From positions 1 to 64,000 of the forward strand of contig CAKQIZ010000001.1 in the NCBI GenBank assembly GCA_934247125.1: a stretch of 64,000 nt of DNA. The letters are read 5' to 3'. Origin of the DNA: an uncultured Clostridia bacterium (GTDB lineage: Bacteria; Bacillota; Clostridia; Peptostreptococcales; Anaerovoracaceae). Of the stretch, positions 52,211 to 61,385 are shown one piece after another. The notes under the pieces are model-generated. The model ran no database searches, had not been told where the DNA came from, and saw only the letters and a list, made by a program, of their open reading frames with translations. Position 1 is the stretch's first letter; each line of letters starts with the position of its first letter. Made by a program: the position numbers and the translations under genes.

Positions 52211-53887
52211 ATGGAATTCAAAACCGACATTCAGATCGCACAGGAAACGGAAATGAGGAACATTCAGGAAATCGCCGCTTCTGCAGGCCTGGACAGCAGA
52301 TACATAGAGCTGTACGGTAACTATAAGGCAAAGGTCGATTACAATTTACTGGATGACAAGAAGAATGAAAAAGACGGCAAGGTGATACTTGTGACGGCGA
52401 TATCGCCGACGCCTGCAGGCGAAGGCAAAACGACTACCACAGTAGGACTTGCCGATGCACTCAGAAGGATAGATAAGAATGTGCTGGTGGCTCTCAGAGA
52501 ACCTTCTCTCGGGCCGGTGTTCGGTGTAAAGGGCGGAGCAGCCGGCGGCGGATATGCTCAGGTGGTGCCGATGGAAGACATCAACCTGCACTTTACAGGA
52601 GACATGCACGCGATAGGAGCAGCCAACAACCTGCTGGCAGCTATGGTCGACAACCACATACAGCAGGGCAACGAGCTCAGGATAGATCCGAGAAGGATCA
52701 CATGGAAAAGATGCGTCGATATGAATGACAGACAGCTCCGATTCATCACAGACGGTCTCGGCGGCAAGGCGAACGGAACACCGAGAGAAGACGGCTTCGA
52801 TATCACCGTTGCGAGCGAGATCATGGCGATACTCTGCCTGTCTTCCGGAATAGATGATCTGAAACAGAGGATATCAAATATAATAGTGGGCTACAGTTAC
52901 GATGACGAGCCGGTAACCGCAGGACAGCTCAATGCACAGGGAGCGATGACGGCGCTCCTGAAAGATGCACTCAAGCCGAATCTCGTACAGACGCTCGAAC
53001 ATACACCTGCATTCATACACGGCGGCCCTTTTGCAAATATCGCACACGGATGCAATTCGGTGATGGCTACGAGAATGGCTATGAAAATGGCTGATTATGT
53101 AGTGACAGAGGCCGGTTTCGGAGCCGACCTCGGAGCAGAGAAGTTCCTCGATATAAAGTGCAGGATGTCAGGAATCAGACCTTCGGCTGTAGTCGTGGTC
53201 GCGACTGTCAGAGCACTCAAGCATCACGGCGGCGCAGCAAAGGGCGAGCTGGGTACAGAAAATCTCGAAGCTCTGGAAAAAGGACTTCCTAATCTGCTCC
53301 AGCACGTTGAGAACATAACCGGAGTATACGGACTTCCGGCAGTGGTAGCGATCAACAGATTCCCTACCGACACTGAAGCAGAACTTAAGCTCGTCGAAGA
53401 CAAGTGCAGAGCTCTAGGCGTCAACGTTGCGCTCAGCGAAGTGTGGGGCAAGGGCGGTGAAGGCGGTATCGCACTGGCAGAAGAAGTCGTGAGACTCTGT
53501 GATGAAGACAGCGATTTCAGATTTGCATACGATGCAGAGCTTTCTATCGAAGAGAAGATAAGAGCGATAGCTCAGAAGATATATCATGCAGACGATATCA
53601 ATATCCTGCCTGCAGCTATGAAGCAGCTCAGACAGCTGGAGACTCTGGGCTTTGGAAAACTACCGATATGCATTGCCAAGACTCAGTACAGCTTCTCGGA
53701 TGATCAGACTCTGCTCGGTGCTCCGAAAGGCTTTATACTTACGGTAAGGAATCTCAAGGTTTCCGCAGGTGCAGGCTTTATAGTAGCGCTCACAGGAGAT
53801 ATCATGACGATGCCGGGACTGCCTAAGAGACCGGCGGCAGAGAAGATAGACGTTGACAGTACAGGAAAGATCTCAGGACTCTTCTGA
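52211..53887 (+). CDS. fhs: Formate--tetrahydrofolate ligase
   Basis: Makes 10-formyl-THF from formate, THF and ATP; entry point of one-carbon units into purines and the methyl branch of the Wood-Ljungdahl pathway. P-loop-like [10 protein letters not shown] (about 64-73), [25 protein letters not shown] and [17 protein letters not shown] end ([12 protein letters not shown]). 558 residues. ATG 52211 behind AAAGGAATGAG is chosen over the in-frame ATG 52178. First gene of the riboswitch operon fhs-fchA-folD. Confidence 0.97.
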   Translation: MEFKTDIQIAQETEMRNIQEIAASAGLDSRYIELYGNYKAKVDYNLLDDKKNEKDGKVILVTAISPTPAGEGKTTTTVGLADALRRIDKNVLVALREPSLGPVFGVKGGAAGGGYAQVVPMEDINLHFTGDMHAIGAANNLLAAMVDNHIQQGNELRIDPRRITWKRCVDMNDRQLRFITDGLGGKANGTPREDGFDITVASEIMAILCLSSGIDDLKQRISNIIVGYSYDDEPVTAGQLNAQGAMTALLKDALKPNLVQTLEHTPAFIHGGPFANIAHGCNSVMATRMAMKMADYVVTEAGFGADLGAEKFLDIKCRMSGIRPSAVVVVATVRALKHHGGAAKGELGTENLEALEKGLPNLLQHVENITGVYGLPAVVAINRFPTDTEAELKLVEDKCRALGVNVALSEVWGKGGEGGIALAEEVVRLCDEDSDFRFAYDAELSIEEKIRAIAQKIYHADDINILPAAMKQLRQLETLGFGKLPICIAKTQYSFSDDQTLLGAPKGFILTVRNLKVSAGAGFIVALTGDIMTMPGLPKRPAAEKIDVDSTGKISGLF

Positions 53888-53917
53888 TCCTGAGACCGCA
53901 GAACCACAGGAGGTATC

Positions 53918-54550
53918 ATGCTTTATACCGATAAGACATGCAGAGAATTTGTTGAAAATACGGCGGGCAAAACGCCGGTGCCCGGAGGCGGCAGCGTTTC
54001 AGCACTGGTAGGGGCACTGGGAACAGCGCTCGGCAGAATGGTGGGTTCACTCACGCTTGGAAAGAAAAAATATGCTGACGTCCAGAAAGAGATGCTCGAG
54101 CTCGTGCGCGAGGCGGACAGCCTGCAGGCAGAGCTTCTGGAACTCGTGCAGGCTGACATTGATATATTCAGGCCGCTGTCCGAGCTTTACGGTATGAAAG
54201 CGGAGACTGATATCGAAAAAGAAAAGAAAGCGGTTCTTCTCGAAGAGGCCCTGGAGAATGCGTGCGGTGTTCCGATCAGCATAATGGAAAAGTGCGGCAG
54301 AGCTATAGAGCTTTCGAAGGAGTTCGCTGCCAAAGGGTCCAGGCTGGCGGTAAGCGATGCGGGAGCCAGTGCGATAATCTGCAAATCGGCGCTTCAGGCG
54401 GCGAGCCTGAATGTTTACATAAACACAGGATCGATGACGAACAGGAAGCGTGCTGACGAGCTGAACACCATTTGCGCTATGCATCTGATGAATTATGCCA
54501 CGATGGCAGACGAAGTTTTTGAGATGGTCGCTGACAGGCTGCGGAGGTAA
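53918..54550 (+). CDS. fchA: Methenyl-THF cyclohydrolase / cyclodeaminase family protein
   Basis: FTCD_C-type protein interconverting methenyl-THF and 10-formyl-THF (or releasing ammonia from formimino-THF). All-helical; PVPGGGSVSALVGALG near the N-terminus (about 21-36) is the folate-binding signature. 210 residues. Located between fhs and folD, which points to the cyclohydrolase step of the pathway; AGGAGG precedes the ATG. Formimino-THF cyclodeaminase activity cannot be excluded from sequence. Confidence 0.9.
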   Translation: MLYTDKTCREFVENTAGKTPVPGGGSVSALVGALGTALGRMVGSLTLGKKKYADVQKEMLELVREADSLQAELLELVQADIDIFRPLSELYGMKAETDIEKEKKAVLLEEALENACGVPISIMEKCGRAIELSKEFAAKGSRLAVSDAGASAIICKSALQAASLNVYINTGSMTNRKRADELNTICAMHLMNYATMADEVFEMVADRLRR

Positions 54551-54553
54551 TAG

Positions 54554-55414
54554 ATGACTGAACTACTTAGGGGAAAAGATGTCGCTGACAGAATTACCGA
54601 AAAAAATGTGATGAAGGCAGACGAACTCAGGCAAAACGGTATCTGCCCGACTCTGGCGATAGTGAGACTTGGCGAGAACCCGGGAGATCTGTCATACGAG
54701 AGAGGTGCTCTGAAGTGTGCTGAGCAGACGGACGTAGATGTGAAGCAGTTCGTTTATGATGAAACGATCACACAGGATGAACTGCTGGCTGAGATGGATA
54801 AGATAAATCGTGATGACAGCATACACGGTGTGCTGATATTCAGACCGCTGCCGGGACATATAGATGAAAAGGCAGTGTGTGCCGCACTTGCGCCCGAAAA
54901 AGACGTGGACGGCATAACTGCAGGGTCGATGGCCGGAGTGTTCATGGACAGTGACGCGGGATTTCCGCCGTGTACTGCGCAGGCCTGTATGGAAATACTG
55001 GATCATTACGGATTCGATCCGGCGGGAAAGCGTGTGGCAGTCATAGGCAGGAGCCTGGTGATAGGAAAGCCTGTCGCAATGATGATTATGAGAAGGGATG
55101 CCACGGTAACGATCTGTCACAGCAGGACGGGAAGCGATGTCATGCGTTCAGTCGGGCATGATGCCGATATTATCGTTGCGGCTGCAGGAAAAGCGAAGAT
55201 GGTCGGACCGGATATCACCGGAGACGGCAAGATAATAATAGATGTGGGTATTAATATAGACGGTGACGGCAAGCTGTGCGGAGATGTGGCTTTTGATGCA
55301 GTATCGGAAAAAGCGGCAGCGATAACGCCTGTTCCGGGAGGAGTGGGCAGCGTTACGACTGCGGTGCTGATGAAGCATGTTATCGAAGCGGCAGCGAAAG
55401 CATACAAGGCATAA
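54554..55414 (+). CDS. folD: Methylene-THF dehydrogenase FolD, cyclohydrolase residues altered
   Basis: FolD oxidises 5,10-methylene-THF with NAD(P) and usually also acts as cyclohydrolase. The dehydrogenase cofactor loop GRSLVIGKPVAMM, the KDVDG segment and PVPGGVGSVT are intact. In the folate site, the usual YVxxKxK reads YERGALK, so the catalytic Lys position is A52, and the usual QLPLP Gln is F96 (FRPLP). This predicts a dehydrogenase-only enzyme, fitting the separate FchA just upstream. 286 residues. Starts 4 bases after fchA. Confidence 0.93.
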   Translation: MTELLRGKDVADRITEKNVMKADELRQNGICPTLAIVRLGENPGDLSYERGALKCAEQTDVDVKQFVYDETITQDELLAEMDKINRDDSIHGVLIFRPLPGHIDEKAVCAALAPEKDVDGITAGSMAGVFMDSDAGFPPCTAQACMEILDHYGFDPAGKRVAVIGRSLVIGKPVAMMIMRRDATVTICHSRTGSDVMRSVGHDADIIVAAAGKAKMVGPDITGDGKIIIDVGINIDGDGKLCGDVAFDAVSEKAAAITPVPGGVGSVTTAVLMKHVIEAAAKAYKA

Positions 55415-55463
55415 AACGCAAGAGATGCGAAATAAGCCGGCATATATTTACAGGATGATGCAG

Positions 55464-55506
55464 AGCACTTGTTTATCATGATCTGATAAAACAAGTGCTT
55501 TTTGTT
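55464..55506 (+). terminator. Terminator of the fhs operon
   Basis: AGCACTTGTTTATCA (55464-55478) pairs with TGATAAAACAAGTGCT (55484-55499) with one bulge, followed by TTTTTG and more T. Confidence 0.88.
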
Positions 55507-55616
55507 TTTTGCGGTGATTTTGATGCAAAGCGCAGGATATCGGATCATCACTGTAGTGCTTAAAATGCAGTTGCTTATTTTAATATTTTTTTTAATAAAA
55601 AAAGGAATAACCGAAA

Positions 55617-55645
55617 TTGAGTACAGGCATTTGGTGTGATAACAT
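55617..55645 (+). promoter_or_regulatory. Possible promoter of the APC permease operon
   Basis: TTGAGT (55617-55622), 17-base spacer, TAACAT (55640-55645), 39 bases before the permease ATG. Moderate match; surrounding sequence is very AT-rich. Confidence 0.45.
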
Positions 55646-55683
55646 AAAATTGTCAGAAAAATATAATAAAAGGAGGACATGAC

Positions 55684-57042
55684 ATGAGCCAATCACAAAA
55701 TCAGGGCGAATTGAAAAGAACGCTGAATCTGCCGTTGCTTGTAGGTTTCGGCCTTGCCTATCTTGCGCCTACTGTCGTATTCAATTATTACGGGATATGG
55801 ACTGCAGAATCAGGGACCGCAGGGCATTATCCGCTGGCATTGATGATAACAACGGTACTTATGACCATCACCGCATATAGCTATACGAGGATGGTCAAGG
55901 AATTTCCTGTAGCAGGATCTGCATATGTTTATGTGCATAAATCTGTCCAGCCACATGTGGGTTTTATTACCGGATGGATAATGCTGCTGGACTACCTTCT
56001 GCTGCCGATGGCGGGTTTTCTTCTCATAGGAATTTATGTAAATCTATATTTTCCGGTAATACCTACATGGCTGGCAATGCTGGTTGTAGCAGCGATCGCG
56101 GCATTCCTGAATATAGTAGGAGCCAAGATCGCTTCGATCGTCGATACGGTAATTATCGCGGCGCAGATTGCATTCACTGTGCTGACGATCGTTCTCTGTA
56201 TCGTATACGTATGTAAAGGTGAAGGAGATGGAGCGATTTTATCAGCCAGAGCGATATACAATCCTGAAACTTTCAGCATCTCTGCTGTTATAAATGCTTC
56301 AGCGGTACTGTGTCTGTCTTTTGTAGGCTTTGATGCGGTCACTACGATGGCAGAAGAAACGAAGAATCCGGAGAAGATCATGACTCCGGCTGTAATGCTG
56401 ACTTGTGTAGGTGCAGGCATATTGTTCTTTATAACATCATACTGCATGAACATCGCATGGCCGGAAGGTGTACAACTGATCCAGGATCCGGATACAGGCG
56501 TGTATGAATTCTATGATGGTATCGGCAGCGGCTGGGCCGGTGACATTTTCTTTGTAGTAGATAACTGCGCATCGTTTATCTGTTCATTAGCTGCCGTAGG
56601 AGCTGCATCAAGAATACTTCTTGGTATGGGCCGTGACAATGCGCTGCCGAAGAAATTCTTTGCCTCAGTTTCACCGAAATTCAATACACCGGTAAAGAAT
56701 ATCATATTGACAACATTGATATCATGTATGGGGATTTTCTTTGCTGAGAATTTGATGGCTGCAATGGAGCTGGTATCATTTGGTGTTATAATAGGATTTA
56801 TCATGGTGAATTTTTCGGTGTTCGCATTGTTCTTTCTAAAGAAGCGCCAGCGCAAAGGCTTGAAAAACATCGTAATGTATTTGATTTTGCCATGGGTCGG
56901 CGTATTCGTGCTTGTCGTTGCATTTATATTTGTCGGGACAAGCGCCAAGATCCTTGGCTGCATCTGGACAGCACTGGGGATCATATATCTGGCAGTCAAG
57001 ACCAAGGGATTTAAGGAGCTGCCGCCAGAAATGGAAATGTAG
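55684..57042 (+). CDS. APC family amino acid/polyamine permease
   Basis: Secondary transporter with about 12 helices. N-terminal GFGLAYLAPTVVFNYYGIW resembles the unwound helix-1 substrate site of APC carriers; SFVGFDAVTTMAEETKNP is the conserved helix 6-7 region; loop MGRDNALPKKFFASVSPKFNTP follows helix 8 (about 317-340, shown in part). 452 residues. AGGAGG precedes the ATG. First gene of a cluster with an AraC regulator, GyrI-like protein and amidohydrolase, so it probably imports their shared substrate. AT-richer codons than the core genes suggest later acquisition. Confidence 0.9.
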   Translation: MSQSQNQGELKRTLNLPLLVGFGLAYLAPTVVFNYYGIWTAESGTAGHYPLALMITTVLMTITAYSYTRMVKEFPVAGSAYVYVHKSVQPHVGFITGWIMLLDYLLLPMAGFLLIGIYVNLYFPVIPTWLAMLVVAAIAAFLNIVGAKIASIVDTVIIAAQIAFTVLTIVLCIVYVCKGEGDGAILSARAIYNPETFSISAVINASAVLCLSFVGFDAVTTMAEETKNPEKIMTPAVMLTCVGAGILFFITSYCMNIAWPEGVQLIQDPDTGVYEFYDGIGSGWAGDIFFVVDNCASFICSLAAVGAASRILLGMGRDNALPKKFFASVSPKFNTPVKNIILTTLISCMGIFFAENLMAAMELVSFGVIIGFIMVNFSVFALFFLKKRQRKGLKNIVMYLILPWVGVFVLVVAFIFVGTSAKILGCIWTALGIIYLAVKTKGFKELPPEMEM

Positions 57043-57085
57043 TCAAATTTTGCAGCAATATACAGGTAAACGGGATATAAAAGAC

Positions 57086-58057
57086 ATGCATGAGAGTAAG
57101 AATGAAACGATCAGGTGGATCGAAGGAACAGCGCTGGGGTTAACGCTGCGGAACATAAATTTTATTATGCCGCATGCTCATGAAAAAATGATCGAAATAA
57201 CGATGTGTCTGGAAGGATGCGTGACATTTTCCTATTGCTTTGAAGAATTTCAGCTGAGAACGGGTGAATTCATTCTGGTAGACAGAGACACTCATTATCT
57301 CTACAGTGAAGAAGGTGCTTTATGTGCATCTTTTTACATAGACCTGGAACAGGACAGAGGGATATACAGAAAGTTTATCGATCAGATGTTCGTGTGCGAA
57401 GGCACTGCCGACAGTGAAGTGCCATATAACACTGCGGATCACAAGAAACTGCGAGGTATACTGCTGGCGATACTGGAGTATTTACTGAAATATGACAGGA
57501 CGGATCAGAGATTTGTTGAAGATATATGGAAAGCGACAGATAAGCTGATGGAGCTTATCTATTATAGATTCGATATATGTCAGTGGAGCAGCAGGAATAA
57601 TGAAATGACGGAAAAAACGCTTCTGCGTTTGAAAAAAATCGTCGAATATATGCTGCAGCATTGCAGTGAAACTGTAACTCTCAAACATGTGGCAGAACTT
57701 ACAGGAGTTACGGAAGGCTATATGAGCAGTATGCTTTCAAGGTATGCGATAGGCTTCAATAATATCTTGACATATATAAGATCGTGGAAAGCAGAGAGGA
57801 TGCTTCTGACTACGGATATGAGCATTGCAGAGATTTCAGCTGAATGTCATTTTTCATCACCTAAATACATGTATGCTGCCTTTGAATTCTGGTATAACTG
57901 CAAACCTAATGAATTCAGGCGGAAATATCGAAATGAGATGAAAAAGGATAATGTTGAGACGTTAGTTGAGATCAGGGATGCACAGTCTCAGATCGACGGA
58001 CTGGTAAAAAAGCAGCTGATTTCGATGTATATGGAAAGGGAAGAACTATATGACTGA
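57086..58057 (+). CDS. AraC family transcriptional regulator
   Basis: N-terminal cupin-like sensory part (about 1-130, with PHAHEKMIEIT and FILVDRDTHYL) and C-terminal double helix-turn-helix (about 195-295: LKHVAELTGVTEGYMSSML and MSIAEISAECHFSSPKYM), then an unusual about 35-residue tail. About 323 residues. ATG 57086 with GGGA upstream is preferred; the open frame further upstream runs back into the permease gene. Likely regulates the surrounding cluster. Its end overlaps the next gene by 8 bases. Confidence 0.88.
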   Translation: MHESKNETIRWIEGTALGLTLRNINFIMPHAHEKMIEITMCLEGCVTFSYCFEEFQLRTGEFILVDRDTHYLYSEEGALCASFYIDLEQDRGIYRKFIDQMFVCEGTADSEVPYNTADHKKLRGILLAILEYLLKYDRTDQRFVEDIWKATDKLMELIYYRFDICQWSSRNNEMTEKTLLRLKKIVEYMLQHCSETVTLKHVAELTGVTEGYMSSMLSRYAIGFNNILTYIRSWKAERMLLTTDMSIAEISAECHFSSPKYMYAAFEFWYNCKPNEFRRKYRNEMKKDNVETLVEIRDAQSQIDGLVKKQLISMYMEREELYD

Positions 58058-58547
58058 TATAAAGATAAAGGAAATACCTGAGCATATTGCTTATACTGCT
58101 GAATTTGATATCGATGATTACTATGACTTTTTTGATTTTGAAACTGATAGTAATTCGCTGGTTAATTTAGAAGAACTGATGCATAGGGAAAATCCCGACG
58201 TGAATGTGCCTGAGATGCCGGACGACTATAATTATTTTACACATCCGCGAGGTGTTGTTCCGAAAGGAAGGATGCATATCCACTATTATGATATGGTGGA
58301 TCGTGCAGGTATGGATAATGCCGATGGAAAATATCGATTCGTCGTCGTGCCGAAAATCAGGGCGGCATGCATGATGCACAGGGGATCCTTTCGAGATATC
58401 GATAAGACGCTCAGCAGTGCGTTTTCAGAAATCGGAAAAGCAGGATTCACTGTCTGCGGAGACAGCAGGATCAGCGCGATACATGGGCCATGGGATCGTG
58501 AAAGCTGGTCGGATCATCTTGTGGAAATACAGATACCGATCGAATAG
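58050..58547 (+). CDS. GyrI-like effector-binding domain protein
   Basis: Stand-alone small-molecule-binding (GyrI-like/SOUL-type) domain, 165 residues, recognised from the IKEIPEHIAYTAEF start, the MMHRGSFRDIDKTLSSAFSEIGKAG segment typical of GyrI folds and the final HLVEIQIPI. N-terminal part is unusually acidic (DIDDYYDFFDFETD). Overlap with the AraC gene implies coupled translation; it may bind the cluster's substrate and modulate the regulator. Exact role unknown. Confidence 0.75.
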   Translation: MTDIKIKEIPEHIAYTAEFDIDDYYDFFDFETDSNSLVNLEELMHRENPDVNVPEMPDDYNYFTHPRGVVPKGRMHIHYYDMVDRAGMDNADGKYRFVVVPKIRAACMMHRGSFRDIDKTLSSAFSEIGKAGFTVCGDSRISAIHGPWDRESWSDHLVEIQIPIE

Positions 58548-58565
58548 AGTTTTAGGAGGAGACAA

Positions 58566-60269
58566 ATGTCTGCAGAAAAAATAATATTAAACGGCAAAAT
58601 TTATACGGAAGATCCGCGAAAACCGTGGGTGGAAGCAGTAGCCGTACAGGGAAAGAAGATAGTATATACAGGGAGCAATGAAGGCGCAAGACAGCTTGCT
58701 TCAGAGGATACAGAGGTGATAGATCTCGGAGGCAGGACTGTCATACCGGGTCTGATCGATGGGCATACTCATCCGACGACAGTAGCAAAGACTTTCTGGA
58801 GAGTGAGGATCCCGCTGACTCATGACAAGGACGAGCTGTTCGATAATATAAGAAAAGCTCTGAAAAAGTATCCTAAAGAGGAACGGCCTTATTTCTTCTG
58901 TGAAAACTATTTTGCCGAAATCTTCGGACCGAACGGACCTGATAAAAAAGAGCTGGATGCGCTTGTAAGCGACAGGCCGGCAAGGATCCAGGACTTCACC
59001 GATCACGCCTGCTGGTATAATTCCATGGCGCTTGAGATGCTCACGGGAGAGGACGGCAAGCCGTTTTCGGCAAGTCCTGTAGGCGGCGCGGAATTCAAAA
59101 AAGATGAAAACGGTGAGTATACGGGCTGGTGCCATGAAGCGGGGGCTGACGGAGATTATGGTATATATGAAAAACTGGGATGGAAACCGCCGGAAGTCGT
59201 CGATGAAGAGATGATAAAACCGCTGCTGGACTTTTTCAGGCATTACGGGATCATGTGCATGATGGATGGATTCACAGAGGGCGATGAGAACATGAAGTTC
59301 TTCTATGAACTTGACAAGGCCGGCAAACTGGGAATGTTCTATGAGGCGACGTCGATCTTAGGTCAGCCTGAGGATCTGGAAGCCTCTATCGCAAGGGTAA
59401 GAGAATGGCAGGAGAAATATACGAGTGAACATGTACACTGCAATACGATCAAGTTTTTCATAGACGGCACCAATGAAATGGGAGACTGTCTCAGTACGCA
59501 GCCTTTTGCAAATGATCCGGCCGGAACGAACTACGGCAGTGCTTTTGCAGAAGAGGAAGAGGTACGTGATATACTCGTCCGCCTGAACGAAGAAAGGATA
59601 GACCTGCATGTGCACACGATATGCGATGGTGCATTCAGGCGCATGTGCAATGCTGTTGAAGCGGCGCAGAAGATATGCGGGGATGACTGGAGCATCAAGG
59701 TCACTCTGGCGCACTGCGAGATCATTCATCCGGATGACGTGCACAGGGTGCATGAGCTCGGGATATACATAGACTGGTCGACTCACTGGTCAGGAGGCTA
59801 CTTTGGAGAGGAAGCGCAGAATTATCTGGGACGTGAGCGATGGGATACGATGTATGATTTTACGAAAATCATCAATGAAGGTGAGCATGTCGGATTTTCC
59901 AGCGATGTATTCAGCTATCAGGAGGCGATGAGAGCTGATCCTTATTTCGGAATGCAGGTAGCGATGACTCGTGTGGATCCGCTTGTCCCGCTGGATCCTG
60001 ACAGATATCCGGGAAGTGTTCGCCCTCCAGCAAGTGCAAAACTGGATCTGAAGCAGCTCATACACGGCTACACTATGACCAACGCGATAAGGATGCGCCT
60101 GGATCATGTGATCGGATCGATAGAGGAAGGCAAGCTGGCTAATATGGTCGTTCTGGAGGATGATATATTCGAGATGCCGGCAGAGAAGATCTCTGAAACA
60201 GAAGTGGCATTCACGATCTTCGAAGGACAGGTCAGAGAAATAAATAGTGATCTTTCGGTACAGCGTTGA
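58566..60269 (+). CDS. Amidohydrolase family protein (Amidohydrolase_3, YtcJ-like)
   Basis: Metal-dependent TIM-barrel hydrolase. DGHTHP (about 66-71) gives the HxH metal site, further His in LHVHT and LAHCE, and Asp in FSSDVF. N- and C-terminal beta segments frame the barrel (VIDLGGRTVIPGLIDG; GSIEEGKLANMVVLEDD). 567 residues, typical for YtcJ-like enzymes, some of which act on N-substituted amides or formamides. The permease and regulator next to it suggest a catabolic role; substrate unknown. TAGGAGGA precedes the ATG. Confidence 0.9.
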   Translation: MSAEKIILNGKIYTEDPRKPWVEAVAVQGKKIVYTGSNEGARQLASEDTEVIDLGGRTVIPGLIDGHTHPTTVAKTFWRVRIPLTHDKDELFDNIRKALKKYPKEERPYFFCENYFAEIFGPNGPDKKELDALVSDRPARIQDFTDHACWYNSMALEMLTGEDGKPFSASPVGGAEFKKDENGEYTGWCHEAGADGDYGIYEKLGWKPPEVVDEEMIKPLLDFFRHYGIMCMMDGFTEGDENMKFFYELDKAGKLGMFYEATSILGQPEDLEASIARVREWQEKYTSEHVHCNTIKFFIDGTNEMGDCLSTQPFANDPAGTNYGSAFAEEEEVRDILVRLNEERIDLHVHTICDGAFRRMCNAVEAAQKICGDDWSIKVTLAHCEIIHPDDVHRVHELGIYIDWSTHWSGGYFGEEAQNYLGRERWDTMYDFTKIINEGEHVGFSSDVFSYQEAMRADPYFGMQVAMTRVDPLVPLDPDRYPGSVRPPASAKLDLKQLIHGYTMTNAIRMRLDHVIGSIEEGKLANMVVLEDDIFEMPAEKISETEVAFTIFEGQVREINSDLSVQR

Positions 60270-60282
60270 AAGAAGGGGCGTT

Positions 60283-60477
60283 ATGAGCTTTATGAAAATA
60301 TCGAATATGATCTGCGGCATTTTAGGAGCTGCAGTCATTCTGTTCGGACTGGCGGTAAAGGCGGGCATGATTCCCGGTGTACCATCTTCAAAAGGCGCAG
60401 TTCCGATGATACTGGGCGTAGTGATCGTATTATGGGCGTTTCTGATGAGGCGTCGGTATCAGAATAAATATCGATGA
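60283..60477 (+). CDS. Small two-helix membrane protein
   Basis: 64 residues with two hydrophobic helices (about 8-25 and 37-52) separated by a short loop with PGVPSSKGAVP and a basic C-terminus. Start ATG 60283 has AAGGGG upstream. No family recognised; 13 bases after the amidohydrolase and before the operon terminator, so it belongs to that cluster. Confidence 0.65.
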   Translation: MSFMKISNMICGILGAAVILFGLAVKAGMIPGVPSSKGAVPMILGVVIVLWAFLMRRRYQNKYR

Positions 60478-60481
60478 AAAC

Positions 60482-60522
60482 ATGTCGCAGACTGCATGGA
60501 CCGGTCTGCGACATCTCTTTTG
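60482..60522 (+). terminator. Terminator of the APC-amidohydrolase cluster
   Basis: ATGTCGCAGAC (60482-60492) and GTCTGCGACAT (60504-60514) are perfectly complementary, followed by CTCTTTT. Confidence 0.85.
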
Positions 60523-60549
60523 TACAGGGCACTAAGGGCTTTTTGTCAC

Positions 60550-60578
60550 TTTACTTTTACTGCCATTCAATGTATATT
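60550..60578 (+). promoter_or_regulatory. Probable promoter of the larC-like gene
   Basis: TTTACT (60550-60555), 17-base spacer, TATATT (60573-60578), 41 bases before the ATG. Confidence 0.55.
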
Positions 60579-60619
60579 AAAAGGTAGCAGATTTTCAGGA
60601 AGAAGGTATTCAAACGAAG

Positions 60620-61372
60620 ATGAAAATATTGTATTTTGACTGCAGCAACGGTATCAGCGGGGACATGCTGCTGAAAGCGGCTGCTGATCTGAGCGGGCGC
60701 TCGGATGAGATATATGAAAAAATAAATGAAGCTGCAGAGCATGGTATATGCGGGGAATCGCATCATGGACATGGAGACTGCTGCGGCGGTCACGGAAGTC
60801 ATGGAGCTGACGGGCATGATCATCATGACCATGGACATCACGGACACGGCAGGAGCTATGCAGAAGTGAAAAGCATCATAGCCGGAAGCCGTTTTCCGGA
60901 AGCTGCAAAGGCTGCAGCGGAGGCTGTTTATGCGAACATAGCAAAGGCCGAGGCAAAGGTGCACGGTGCTGCGCCGGAAACGGTGCATTTTCATGAGGTC
61001 GGCAGAGACGAAGCGATCATCAATGCTCTGGCTACAGGTATGGCGGTATCGTACATAGATGCGGAAGAAATACGCACATCGGCGATATACGATGGAAAAG
61101 GCACTATCATGTGTAGCCACGGGGAGATCAGTGTGCCGGTGCCTGCAGTGATGGCACTAAGGGAAAACTGCAGCTATGATTTCCGCACGGCAGATGTAAA
61201 TACCGAGATGGTAACACCTTCTGGACTTGCGGGTCTGATGGGCATCGGAGCAGAGCCGGCGGATCCGGGACATGACCTGCTCGCAGAAGCGAAAATGATA
61301 AAGGAAACAGAGGCAAAGGGCGGCAGAGATACAGGGCGTCCGGGACTGAAAGCATATATTCTGGAAAAATAG
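60620..61372 (+). CDS. LarC-like (LarC1 part) nickel-insertion family protein
   Basis: Resembles the first half of LarC, which inserts nickel into the pincer cofactor of lactate racemase-type enzymes. Start ILYFDCSNGISGDM and middle HFHEVGRDEAI match the family; a His-rich stretch (residues 48-76, about 15 His) fits metal binding. The usual segment before the His-rich part is shortened, and the end RPGLKAYILEK corresponds to the LarC1 end; the LarC2 half, normally reached by a -1 frameshift, is absent. 250 residues. No larA, larB or larE in the window. Confidence 0.78.
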   Translation: MKILYFDCSNGISGDMLLKAAADLSGRSDEIYEKINEAAEHGICGESHHGHGDCCGGHGSHGADGHDHHDHGHHGHGRSYAEVKSIIAGSRFPEAAKAAAEAVYANIAKAEAKVHGAAPETVHFHEVGRDEAIINALATGMAVSYIDAEEIRTSAIYDGKGTIMCSHGEISVPVPAVMALRENCSYDFRTADVNTEMVTPSGLAGLMGIGAEPADPGHDLLAEAKMIKETEAKGGRDTGRPGLKAYILEK

Positions 61373-61385
61373 GAGGATTTCTACG

